A DNA stretch of 39,055 nt. Origin: Kitasatospora phosalacinea (GTDB lineage: Bacteria > Actinomycetota > Actinomycetes > Streptomycetales > Streptomycetaceae). The DNA is taken from NCBI RefSeq assembly GCF_030268885.1, contig NZ_BSSA01000048.1, forward strand, positions 1 to 39,055, given 5' to 3'. Under the pieces are notes generated by a model. The model saw only the letters and a program-made list of their open reading frames with translations. It was not told the DNA's origin and ran no database searches. The translations under genes and the position numbers were made by a program. Position 1 is the first letter of the stretch. Each line of letters begins with the position of its first letter. Positions 22,622 to 30,426 of this stretch are shown here, piece by piece.

Positions 22622-24172
22622 ATGCGCCCCGTGATCCTGCGCATCGACCGCGTCCACGCGGACCGCCCGTTCGCCGAGGCCGGGAACCCGCGGCTGGCGG
22701 TCACCGACGAACGGCTCGGCCTGCTCGCGGTGACCGGCACCGTCGGACACGACCGACCCGCGTCCACGGCCGTGTACCGCACCTCGGACCTGACCTGCGT
22801 CGCGCTGCTGCGCTCGCGGCACCACGCCCACGCGCTGGCCTTCCACCCGGAGCTGCCGCTGCTCGCGGTCGGCACCGGCCGGTACGACGGCGGGTACCAC
22901 AACGAGGGCGAACTCCTGCTGCTCGACCTCGGATCCGGCCGGGCGGTGTCGGCGTTCCACGACCCGACCGGGCGCACCGTGCGCGGGCTGGAGTGGCGGG
23001 ACGGGCACACGCTGCGCCTGTCCCTGGAGCCGGTGAGCAAGGACGCCCAGGACCCGCAGGTGGAACACCTGGTGGACCTCCACCGGCCGGACTGGCGCCG
23101 CCCGGAGCCGCGTTCGGTGCGCGGGGCGGAACTGGGGAACTCGACGACCCGCCCGCTGACGGCGCACCCGCTCCCCGACCCGGGCCCGGTGCTCGACCGG
23201 CACCGCCCCGGCCGCGGCCCCGGCGGAGTCGTCCACGACGTCCGACTGCTGGACGACGGAAGGGTGCTGGTGTCCTCGGACGGCGCCCTGCTGGAGTGCC
23301 GACTGCCGTCCGGCGAGGTGTCCTGGTCGGTCCCGGCCGCCCCGCACGGCGGCGCGCGACTGGTGGTGGCACCCGACCAGCGCTCGGCCTGGGTGCACGT
23401 CGGCCCGTGGTACGTGCCCGACCTGCCCGACTCGGTCAGCCGGATCGACCTGTCGACCGGCACCCGGACCGCCCGGGTGCGGCTGTCCGCCCCGGCCGAC
23501 CTGCACGCGGGCCCCGACGGGCTCCCAGTCCTCGTCCCGCGCGGCAGCCGCTACGTCCCGCGCGACGACCTGCACCTCCGGCGCGGCAGCGGGACGTCCT
23601 TCTGCACCGTCGGGACGTCCCGCGGCCCTGGCGGCACGCACCAGCGCTGGGTGGGCGCGGCCGACCCCGTCCCGCTGCCCGGCGCGGAGGAACCCCTCGC
23701 CCCGGACGCGCCCCCGCTGGGCGAGTCCGGGCCGCTGCTGGCCCCGGACCGGACCCCGCCCCGCCCGCTGTTCCCGCTCTCCCCGCTGCCCGGCGAGGAC
23801 CACGACGGCGGCCCGGGCGTGGAACTCCCCGGCGGCGACCTGCTGCAGGCCGGCGCCCGGTGGCGCCGCGAAGGGCGCCGCCCCGGCGACTGCTACCTGG
23901 CCCGCCGCGACCCCGCCGACGGCACCCTGCGCTGGCTGTTCCGCACCGACCGGCCCGCCGTCGTCCTCGACACCGACGGCACGCACGCGTACGCCGGGTA
24001 CGACAGCGGCGACGTGCTCGCGCTCTCGTCGACCGACGGCACCCTGCGCGGCTGGGGGCGCCTCACCCTGCGCGGCGCCCCGCTGGTGCCGACGGCCCTC
24101 ACCGTCACCGCGCCCGGCCGGCTGCTGGTCGGCACCGAGTGCGGCCGCCTGCTGGAGTGCGCGTTCGCCTGA
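22622..24172 (+). CDS. Beta-propeller (WD40/PQQ-like) protein of unknown function
   Basis: A 516-residue cytoplasmic protein with no signal peptide or membrane helix. Repeated blade-like units of about 45 residues have the ending 'G.L..C/L' and D-G motifs, for example 'LLAVGTGRYDGG', 'RVLVSSDGALLECRLPSGEVSW', 'GTHAYAGYDSGDVLALSSTDGTLRG' and 'LLVGTECGRLLECAFA'. This fits a WD40 or PQQ-type propeller. The middle (about 340-410) is Pro-rich. I recognise no catalytic motif. The ATG at 22622 has no clear ribosome site; a GTG at 22631 is an in-frame alternative. Whether it belongs to the glycoside hydrolase cluster is not shown by the sequence. Confidence 0.7.
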   Translation: MRPVILRIDRVHADRPFAEAGNPRLAVTDERLGLLAVTGTVGHDRPASTAVYRTSDLTCVALLRSRHHAHALAFHPELPLLAVGTGRYDGGYHNEGELLLLDLGSGRAVSAFHDPTGRTVRGLEWRDGHTLRLSLEPVSKDAQDPQVEHLVDLHRPDWRRPEPRSVRGAELGNSTTRPLTAHPLPDPGPVLDRHRPGRGPGGVVHDVRLLDDGRVLVSSDGALLECRLPSGEVSWSVPAAPHGGARLVVAPDQRSAWVHVGPWYVPDLPDSVSRIDLSTGTRTARVRLSAPADLHAGPDGLPVLVPRGSRYVPRDDLHLRRGSGTSFCTVGTSRGPGGTHQRWVGAADPVPLPGAEEPLAPDAPPLGESGPLLAPDRTPPRPLFPLSPLPGEDHDGGPGVELPGGDLLQAGARWRREGRRPGDCYLARRDPADGTLRWLFRTDRPAVVLDTDGTHAYAGYDSGDVLALSSTDGTLRGWGRLTLRGAPLVPTALTVTAPGRLLVGTECGRLLECAFA

Positions 24173-24181
24173 CGCGACGGC

Positions 24182-24212
24182 GCCGGGGGCACCCGGAGCG
24201 GGTGCCCCCGGC
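24182..24212. terminator. Bidirectional terminator between propeller and GH3 genes
   Basis: GCCGGGGGCACCCG and CGGGTGCCCCCGGC form a perfect 14-bp stem with a 3-base loop (GAG). It lies 10 bases after the propeller stop and 25 bases after the GH3 stop on the opposite strand. Confidence 0.85.
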
Positions 24213-24236
24213 GGTGGGGTGGCGGGTGGCGGGGGG

Positions 24237-27200
24237 TCAGTCCATGGTGTCGGCGGTGACGGTGGCGGGGTTGGTGAGGTCGGCGGCGAGGGGGAGGTTG
24301 CGGGAGCTGTCGCCGACCAGGATGCGGTAGGTGCCCGCGGTGGCGGTCCAGTGGGAGGTGGTGGTGTCCCAGTGGGCGAGGGCGTGGGCGGAGACCGTGA
24401 AGGTGACGGTGCCGGAGGCGCCGGGGTTCAGGGTGATCCGCTGGAAGCCCTTGAGCTGGTGCGGGGGTTCGCCGGTGGCGGCGGGGGCGCCGACGTAGAG
24501 CTGGGCGACCTCGGTGCCGGGGCGGGTGCCGGTGTTGGTGACGGTGGCGGTGACGGTGGCCTTCCCGCCGGTGAGCGGGCCGACCCGCAGGTCGGAGAAG
24601 GCGAAGGTGGTGTAGGACAGGCCGTGGCCGAAGGGGAACAGCGGGGTGAGGTTGTTGCTGTCGTACCAGCGGTAGCCGATCTTCAGGCCCTCGGAGTACT
24701 GGACGGTGCCGCCGGTGCCGGGCCACTGGGCGGGGGTGCTCGCCGGGACCTGGGCGAGCGAGGCGGGGAAGGTGATCGGCAGGTGCCCGGAGGGGTTGAC
24801 GTCGCCGAACAGCAGCGCGGCGATCGCCTCGCCGAACTCCTGGCCCTGGTAGAAGCCCTCGAAGACGCCCGCGACCTGGTTCAGCCAGGGCATCATGACC
24901 GCCGAGTTGTTGCTGAGCACCACGACGGTGCGCGGGTTGGCCGCGGCCACCGCCGCGATCAGCGCGTCCTGGTTGCCGGGCAGGTTGAGGGTGGTGGTGT
25001 CGGCGGTCTCGTGGCCGTAGTCGTCGGCGGCGAAGACGACCGCCACGTCCGAGGCCCTGGCGAGCGCCACCGCCGCGGCCTGGTTGGTGCCGTCGTCGTA
25101 GGCCACGGTGGTGCCCGTCCCCGCGGTCCGCTGCTGGAGGCCGTACAGCGGGGTGTAGGTGCCGGAGCTGGTGGCGTTGCCGCTGCCGCCGCCGGAGGTG
25201 AGGGTGCCCGGGCCGGCCTGGGTGCCGATCACGGCGATCGAGCGGCCGGCGCCCGCGTCCAGCGGCAGCAGGCCGTCGTTCTTGAGCAGCACGGTGCCCT
25301 CCTCGGCGCCGCGCAGGGCGACCGCGCGGTGGGCCGGGGTGGCGACGATCGCGGTCCTGGAGCCGCTGGGCGCCCTGTCGAACAGGCCGAAGCGGAACAT
25401 CTGGGTCAGCACCCGGGAGACCATGGTGTCGAAGGTCGCCTGGCTGACCTGCCCGTTGGCGACGGCCTGCAGCAGCGGGGCGGAGAAGAAGCCGTCGAAC
25501 GGCATCTCCACGGTCTCGCCCGCGTTGGCCGACGGCACGGTGGAGTGGATGCCGCCCCAGTCCGAGGTGATGAACCCCTGGAACCCGGCCTGCTGGTACA
25601 TCGCGACGTTCTCCAGCGCCGGGTTCTGGCAGGAGTACTCGCCATTGACCATGCTGTAGCCGCACATCAGCGCCGCCGCGCCGCCCTGCTCGATCGCGGT
25701 CTGGAACGCGGGCAGGTAGATCTCCTGCAGGGTCCGGGCGTCGACGATCTCGTTGCCGGGCGCGGAGGGCTGCTCGACGTTGTACGCCGCCACGTGCTTG
25801 ACCTCGGCCATCACGCCCTGGCTCTGCAGGCCCTGGACGTCCGCGCTCGCGATCCGCCCGCTCAGGTACGGGTCCTCGCCGAAGGTCTCGTAGGCCCGCC
25901 CCCAGCGCGGGTCGCGCACCATGTTGACCGTCGGGCCGAGCGAGACGTGCACGCCCTTGCCCGCGAACTCCTGGCCGACCGCGACGCCGAACTCGTGCAC
26001 GTAGTCGGGGTCGAAGGTCGCCGCCGACACCTCCCCGTCGGGGAACTGGGTGACGCCGCCGAGGCCGTCGCCGACCCCGCTCGGCCCGTCCTCGAAGTTG
26101 ACGTCCGGGATGCACAGGTCGGGCTGCCCGGCGATCTGCCCGATGTAGACGTCGGAGCCGTCGCCGTACAGCAGCCGGTCCTTCTGCAGCTGCGTCATCG
26201 CGCCCATCAGCTGGGCGACCCGGGTCGCGACCGGCACGGTCGGCTGGTTCAGCCACGGGCAGGTGCCCGGCGCGGGCTTCGGCGCGGGCGGCGGGATGGT
26301 GACGGTCCGGTCGCCGACGGTGCGCACGGCCAGCTCCCAGAGCGAGACGCCGTACGCGGTGGCCCGGGCGGTGGTGTACAGCCGCAGGTAGCGGCCGGTG
26401 CCGGTGACGTTCAGGGTCTGGGTGCCGCCGGTGCCGGTGGTGGTGGAGTAGACGGGCGTCCAGGCGGCGCCGTCCGCGGAGAGCTCGATCCGGAACCCGG
26501 TGGCGTACGCGTTCTCCCACTGCAGCACCACCTGGCACACCGGCAGGCTCCCGCCGAGGTCGACCACGATCCACTGCGGGTCGCCGACCGCGGAGGACCA
26601 GCGGGTCAGGGTGCTGCCGTCGGTGGCGTAGAAGGCGTCGTACGCCGGGTTGCCGTCCTGGGCGGAGGAACCGGTCGCCGGGTGCCCGAGCGCCGCGTTG
26701 ACGGTGCCGCAGCTGCCGCTGCCGCCGGTGGGCGACGGGGACGGGGTCGGGGTCGGGGTGCTGCCGCCCCCGCCGGTGAAGACCTGGAACTCCCAGAGCG
26801 AGTAGCCGTACTGGGTGGCGCGGGCGGTGCCGTACACCCGCAGGTAGCGGCCGGTGCCGGTGACGTCGAGGGTCTGGGTGCCGCCGGTGCCGGTGGTGGT
26901 GGAGGAGAGGGTCGTCCAGCCGGCGCCGTCCGCGGAGACCTGCAGCTGGAAGGCCGTGGCGTACGCGGCTTCCCAGGCGAGCGAGACCCGGCACACCGGC
27001 AGCACCGCGCCCAGGTCGACCTGCAGCCACTGCGGGTCGGCCGCGGCGGAGGACCAGCGGGTGCCGCCGTCGCCGTCGACCGCGGCCGCGGCCGGGAAGG
27101 CGGCGCTCTGCTCGGAGGAGGCGGTCACCGGCCGGTCCAGCGCGGCGTTCTGGCTGCCGCAGGCCGTGCCGCCCCCGCCGCCCGTCCCGGCGGTGCCGTA

Positions 27201-27743
27201 GACCTGGAACTCCCAGAGCGAGTAGCCGTACTGAGTGGTGCGCGCCGTGCCGTACATCCGGACGTAGCGGCCGGTGCCGGTGACGTTCAGGGTCTCGGTG
27301 CCGCCGGTGCCGGTGGTGGTGGAGTAGACGGACGTCCAGGTGGCGCCGTCGTTCGAGGTCTGGATCTGGTACGCCTTCGCGGCCGCGGTCTCCCAGCGCA
27401 GCACCACCTGGCTGAGCGTCGCGCCCGCGCCCAGGTCGACCTGCAGCCACTGCGGGTCGGCCGCGGCGGAGGACCAGCGGGTGCCGCCGTCGCCGTCCAC
27501 GGCGGCGGAGGCGGGGGTGGCGGCGTTCTCGGTGGAGGAGGCGGTGGCCGGGCGGCCCTGCGACAGCAGCGCCGGAGCGGCCTGCGCGGCGGGCGTATCC
27601 GTGACGAGCAGGGAGGTGAGCAGGGCCAGGACGGCGAGCGCCGCCGTCCAGAGCGTCTTCAGCGTCTTCAGCGGCTTCGGTGCCTTCGCGGTGCGGCGGG
27701 GGAGCGGGGCGGGCCCCGGCGGTCGGGCCGAGCGTGCGTTCAC
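24237..27743 (-). CDS. Secreted multimodular GH3 beta-glucosidase with three F5/8-type (CBM32-like) modules
   Basis: The 1168-residue exported enzyme should hydrolyse beta-linked oligosaccharides from their non-reducing ends. A signal peptide (about 1-55) is followed by three discoidin/F5/8 type C modules (about 58-185, 190-325 and 345-475), with a Thr/Ser/Pro linker between the second and third. The GH3 barrel (from about 490) includes 'GPTVNMVRDPRWGRAYETFGEDPYL', 'KHVAAYN' and the nucleophile Asp728 in 'FITSDWGGIHST'. The second GH3 sandwich and a fibronectin-III-like C-terminus ('FPFGHGLSYTTF') follow. The GTG at 27743 has GAGGAG seven bases upstream. It follows the GH64 gene by 41 bases in one operon, so it would finish beta-1,3-gluco-oligosaccharides released by that enzyme. 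Modules 1 and 2 are nearly repeated in GH64. Confidence 0.93.
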   Translation of the reverse strand: MNARSARPPGPAPLPRRTAKAPKPLKTLKTLWTAALAVLALLTSLLVTDTPAAQAAPALLSQGRPATASSTENAATPASAAVDGDGGTRWSSAAADPQWLQVDLGAGATLSQVVLRWETAAAKAYQIQTSNDGATWTSVYSTTTGTGGTETLNVTGTGRYVRMYGTARTTQYGYSLWEFQVYGTAGTGGGGGTACGSQNAALDRPVTASSEQSAAFPAAAAVDGDGGTRWSSAAADPQWLQVDLGAVLPVCRVSLAWEAAYATAFQLQVSADGAGWTTLSSTTTGTGGTQTLDVTGTGRYLRVYGTARATQYGYSLWEFQVFTGGGGSTPTPTPSPSPTGGSGSCGTVNAALGHPATGSSAQDGNPAYDAFYATDGSTLTRWSSAVGDPQWIVVDLGGSLPVCQVVLQWENAYATGFRIELSADGAAWTPVYSTTTGTGGTQTLNVTGTGRYLRLYTTARATAYGVSLWELAVRTVGDRTVTIPPPAPKPAPGTCPWLNQPTVPVATRVAQLMGAMTQLQKDRLLYGDGSDVYIGQIAGQPDLCIPDVNFEDGPSGVGDGLGGVTQFPDGEVSAATFDPDYVHEFGVAVGQEFAGKGVHVSLGPTVNMVRDPRWGRAYETFGEDPYLSGRIASADVQGLQSQGVMAEVKHVAAYNVEQPSAPGNEIVDARTLQEIYLPAFQTAIEQGGAAALMCGYSMVNGEYSCQNPALENVAMYQQAGFQGFITSDWGGIHSTVPSANAGETVEMPFDGFFSAPLLQAVANGQVSQATFDTMVSRVLTQMFRFGLFDRAPSGSRTAIVATPAHRAVALRGAEEGTVLLKNDGLLPLDAGAGRSIAVIGTQAGPGTLTSGGGSGNATSSGTYTPLYGLQQRTAGTGTTVAYDDGTNQAAAVALARASDVAVVFAADDYGHETADTTTLNLPGNQDALIAAVAAANPRTVVVLSNNSAVMMPWLNQVAGVFEGFYQGQEFGEAIAALLFGDVNPSGHLPITFPASLAQVPASTPAQWPGTGGTVQYSEGLKIGYRWYDSNNLTPLFPFGHGLSYTTFAFSDLRVGPLTGGKATVTATVTNTGTRPGTEVAQLYVGAPAATGEPPHQLKGFQRITLNPGASGTVTFTVSAHALAHWDTTTSHWTATAGTYRILVGDSSRNLPLAADLTNPATVTADTMD

Positions 27744-29450
27744 GGTTCTCCTCGCGGACGGGCGGGTGGGGGACGCGCCGGGCCTCAGAAGCCGATGGCG
27801 ACTTCGAGCCACTGCGGGTTCGCGTGCGAGACGTACGAGGACTGGCCCGCGTAGTCGTCGTACGGGAAGCCGTAGGCCAGGCCGTCGATCGCGCGGTCGT
27901 GCCAGAACTTCGCGTAGTAGTTGGCCGGGCCCGCCGCGTAGTACTTCGTCGGGTCGGACCACTGGGACTGCGGCAGCGTCGCCACGTGCCGGTTCAGCGC
28001 CGAGCACGTGCCCGGGTCCGCGGCCATGGTGCCCGCGCAGCCGAAGATGTTCGAGGTGCTCTCGGTGACGCCGACCGAACTCGCGTACGCCGTGAAGTAG
28101 TTCGCGTTCACGCCGCCGGTGCGGAAGCTCGGGTCGCTGCCCGGCGCGATGATCCGGTACGGGGCCTCGGTCTGTGCCAGCACCTTGAACTCCGGCGGGA
28201 CGGCGTTCGCGAAGTCCTGGAACAGCTGGGTGCGGCTCTCGTCGAACACCGACCGCGCGTCGCCGACCTGCACGTCGTAGCCGTCGGCCGCGTGCAGCCG
28301 CATCGCCAGCGGCAGGGCCCAGGCGTCGACCCGGGTGGTGTTGCCGTTGAACACGTCGGGCCCGACGGTGAACTCGATGAAGTCGGTGTACCTGCTGGTC
28401 GGCGAGCCGAGGGAGAAGTACATCCGGCCGGAGGAGTTGGCGGGCATGTCGAGGTACGGCTGCTCGGCGATCGAGTGCACCTGGCCGTTGAAGCTCCAGT
28501 ACACCTGGCTGTCCGGGTAGGCGCCGTTGGTGCGGTTCAGCACCTTCACCGTCAGCACGTTCTTCGCGGCCGGGATGCTGCCGGTGTCGCCCCAGAACGG
28601 GTCGGCGGGCGGCGTGCTGCTCGAACTCGGTCCAGGGGTGGGGGAGTTGCTACCACCCGTGGTGGTGGAGACCTGGAGCTCCCAGAGCGAGTAGCCGTAC
28701 GCGGTGGTGCGGGCGGTGCCGTACACCCGCAGGTAGCGGCCGGTGCCGGTGACGTTCAGGGTCTGGGTGCCGCCGGTGCCGGTGGTGGTGGAGTAGACCG
28801 TCGTCCAGGCGGTGCCGTCGGCGGAGAGCTGGAGCTGGTACGCCTTCGCGGCCGCGGTCTCCCACTGGAGCTGGACCCGGCAGACGCTCTGGACCGAGCC
28901 GAGGTCCACCTGCAGCCACTGCGGGTCGCCGAACGCACTGGACCAGCGGGTGCCGCCGTCGCCGTCCACGGCGGCGGAGGCGGGCGTGCCGGCGTTCTCG
29001 GTGGAGGAGGCGGTGGCCGGACGGCCCTGCGCGGCGTTCGACGCCCCGCAGCTGCTCGGCGCGCCGGTGCCGTAGACCTGGAACTCCCAGAGCGAGTAGC
29101 CGTACTGGGTGGTGCGGGCGGTGCCGTACATCCGGACGTAGCGGCCGGTGCCGGTGACGTTCAGGGTCTGGGTGCCGCCGGTGCCGGTGGTGGTGGAGTA
29201 GACGGTGGTCCAGGTGGTGCCGTCGGTGGAGAGCTGGAGCTGGTACGCCTTCGCGGCCGCGGTCTCCCACTGCAGGACGACCTGGCTGACGCTCTGGCTG
29301 GAGCCGAGGTCGACCTGCAGCCACTGCGGGTCGGCGGCGGCGGAGGACCAGCGGGTGCCGCTGTCGCCGTCGACGGCGGCGGAGGCGGGGGTGGCGGCGT
29401 TCTCGGTGGAGGAGGCGGTGGCCGGGCGGCCCTGCGAGAGCAGGGTGGCC
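26310..29450 (-). repeat. Five F5/8-type module repeats shared by the GH3 and GH64 genes
   Basis: Modules of about 380 bases lie near 27190-27570, 26775-27170 and 26310-26700 (GH3) and 29065-29450 and 28665-29050 (GH64). The copies nearest the signal peptides are about 90% identical at DNA level by eye over their length, including shared segments such as CTGCAGCCACTGCGGGTCGG. The third GH3 module is the most divergent. Confidence 0.85.
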
Positions 29451-29623
29451 GCGGCCCGGGCGGGCGGTGCCGGGGCGAGGGCGAGCACCAGGCCCGCCAG
29501 CAGGGCGGTGACGGTGAGCAGGGCGCACAGGGGTGCGCTCCAGCGGGCGGGGGTGCGGGGCGTCCGGTGGGCCCGGTAGGTCGGGGATGTCCGGTGCGTC
29601 CGGTGGGGGCGTGGCACGAGCAT
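27785..29623 (-). CDS. Secreted GH64 beta-1,3-glucanase with two F5/8-type modules
   Basis: A 612-residue exported enzyme. The signal peptide (about 25-57, after a His/Arg/Thr-rich N-terminus) is followed by two discoidin modules (about 60-185 and 195-320), a Ser/Thr/Pro linker and a C-terminal GH64 domain (about 345-612). GH64 enzymes release laminaripentaose from beta-1,3-glucan. Glu417 (TDFIEFTVG) and Asp433 (TTRVDAWALPLAMRLH) are 16 residues apart, the same spacing as Glu154/Asp170 of the Streptomyces matensis enzyme (from memory). 'VYWSFNGQVHSIAEQPY' and 'ANYYAKFWHDRAIDGLAYGFPYDDY' fit the family. The ATG at 29623 has GAGGAG nine bases upstream. It is the first gene of an operon with GH3, controlled by the operator-flanked promoter at 29703-29772. 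Confidence 0.92.
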   Translation of the reverse strand: MLVPRPHRTHRTSPTYRAHRTPRTPARWSAPLCALLTVTALLAGLVLALAPAPPARAAATLLSQGRPATASSTENAATPASAAVDGDSGTRWSSAAADPQWLQVDLGSSQSVSQVVLQWETAAAKAYQLQLSTDGTTWTTVYSTTTGTGGTQTLNVTGTGRYVRMYGTARTTQYGYSLWEFQVYGTGAPSSCGASNAAQGRPATASSTENAGTPASAAVDGDGGTRWSSAFGDPQWLQVDLGSVQSVCRVQLQWETAAAKAYQLQLSADGTAWTTVYSTTTGTGGTQTLNVTGTGRYLRVYGTARTTAYGYSLWELQVSTTTGGSNSPTPGPSSSSTPPADPFWGDTGSIPAAKNVLTVKVLNRTNGAYPDSQVYWSFNGQVHSIAEQPYLDMPANSSGRMYFSLGSPTSRYTDFIEFTVGPDVFNGNTTRVDAWALPLAMRLHAADGYDVQVGDARSVFDESRTQLFQDFANAVPPEFKVLAQTEAPYRIIAPGSDPSFRTGGVNANYFTAYASSVGVTESTSNIFGCAGTMAADPGTCSALNRHVATLPQSQWSDPTKYYAAGPANYYAKFWHDRAIDGLAYGFPYDDYAGQSSYVSHANPQWLEVAIGF

Positions 29624-29702
29624 CTGTCGGCTCCTCGGGTGCGCGTGCAGGTGGGGGTGGGGTGGGGTGTGCGGGCGCGCAGCGAGAGAGAGGGTGAGCG
29701 CT

Positions 29703-29714
29703 GAGAGCGCTCTC
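29703..29714. promoter_or_regulatory. CebR/LacI-type operator, proximal copy
   Basis: GAGAGCGCTCTC is a perfect 12-bp palindrome with the AGCGCT core of the LacI-family site class that includes CebR (TGGGAGCGCTCCCA). It lies about 80 bases before the GH64 start and downstream of the predicted promoter. A third AGCGCT is at 29697-29702. Confidence 0.75.
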
Positions 29715-29724
29715 TCGCCCCAGC

Positions 29725-29754
29725 AGTGTGATGACCTGGAAGAATTCATGTCAA
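29725..29754 (-). promoter_or_regulatory. Promoter of the GH64-GH3 operon
   Basis: A consensus TTGACA on the reverse strand (29754-29749) is followed after 18 bases by CACACT (29730-29725). The -10 is weak but the -35 is perfect and lies between the two GAGAGCGCTCTC-type palindromes. Confidence 0.55.
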
Positions 29755-29756
29755 GC

Positions 29757-29772
29757 GGGAGAGCGCTCTCCC
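29757..29772. promoter_or_regulatory. CebR/LacI-type operator, distal copy
   Basis: GGGAGAGCGCTCTCCC is a perfect 16-bp palindrome directly upstream of the TTGACA -35 element. Its centre is 56 bases from that of the proximal operator, so two repressor dimers could sit on nearly the same face or loop the DNA. Confidence 0.8.
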
Positions 29773-29902
29773 ATTTTTGCGCCCGCCAGAGGTCGGAAGA
29801 CGGGTCGCCGGAGCCGCCGCGGAGCCGCTGCCGAGTCGCTGCGGAGCCGCCGCGGCGGACGGGGGTCGGGGGGAATCCTGTCGTCGAGGCCGGGTGGTGG
29901 CC

Positions 29903-29915
29903 TAGGCTCGGACTC
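29903..29915 (+). promoter_or_regulatory. Leaderless promoter -10 of the following gene
   Basis: TAGGCT (29903-29908) followed by seven bases and then ATG fits the actinobacterial pattern of a leaderless mRNA starting at the A of the start codon. No Shine-Dalgarno sequence is present. A -35 is not obvious. Confidence 0.5.
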
Positions 29916-30281
29916 ATGTCGAACCCTGACGGGCTGCTCGTCGACATCGCCGCGATGGTGGAGTCCGAGCACAGTAACCAGATGTCCGTGACAGTGGTGG
30001 TTCCCGGTGCGGTGATCACCGGCAGGCTGGCCCCGGTCGCCCTGTGGTGGGAGCGGGTCGCCGACGTCCTGCAGACCTCCGACCACCTGAAACCCTTCGC
30101 TGCCCTGTTCGCTCCGCCCCCGCCCGAAGCCGCCCCCCATCCCCCCACCCACCTCCACCTCCACCGGGCCCGCATCCTCCAGGGCGACTTCGGCCTGCCG
30201 CACACCGGCGGCATGTACCGGATCGCCATCGCGGACATCAGCGCCTGGTCGGTCGGCGACCTCAGCTACTCCGACGGCTGA
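29916..30281 (+). CDS. Small hypothetical protein, faintly GvpU-like (121 aa)
   Basis: The 121-residue soluble protein starts 'MSNPDGLLVDIAAMVESEHS' and continues 'VTVVVPGAVITGRLAPVALWWERVADVL', a beta-hairpin-plus-helix pattern that reminds me of the small gas-vesicle accessory protein GvpU. The middle has a Pro-rich break (APPPPEAAPHPPTHLHLH), and the end 'GGMYRIAIADISAWSVGDLSYSDG' is acidic and aromatic. The gas vesicle resemblance is weak and no gvp gene is nearby, so no function is assigned. The ATG at 29916 fits a leaderless transcript. It is divergent from the GH64 operon and is followed by a perfect terminator. Confidence 0.65.
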   Translation: MSNPDGLLVDIAAMVESEHSNQMSVTVVVPGAVITGRLAPVALWWERVADVLQTSDHLKPFAALFAPPPPEAAPHPPTHLHLHRARILQGDFGLPHTGGMYRIAIADISAWSVGDLSYSDG

Positions 30282-30331
30282 CGGCAGCCACCCCGACGGC
30301 TGACGGCCCCGCCTAAGGCCCGCCGACACCC

Positions 30332-30367
30332 GAGCGCCCGCCGGACCGCAAGGTCCGGCGGGCGCTC
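30332..30367 (+). terminator. Perfect hairpin terminator with GCAA tetraloop
   Basis: GAGCGCCCGCCGGACC and GGTCCGGCGGGCGCTC form a 16-bp perfect stem closed by GCAA, 51 bases after the small gene's stop codon and before the start at 30427. Confidence 0.85.
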
Positions 30368-30426
30368 CTCCGCTTCCCGGGGCCGGTGCGGGCCCGCGTG
30401 TCAGAGGCTTCGGGTGGGATGAGCAC

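Noticed and set aside
19267..23463. Reverse-strand open frame of 1398 codons across GH27, GH54 and the propeller gene
   Set aside because: Glycine/valine/arginine-rich shadow; the forward genes have intact active-site motifs.
24219..27854. Forward open frame of 1211 codons opposite GH3
   Set aside because: Low-complexity shadow with repeats that simply reflect the F5/8 modules of the real gene.
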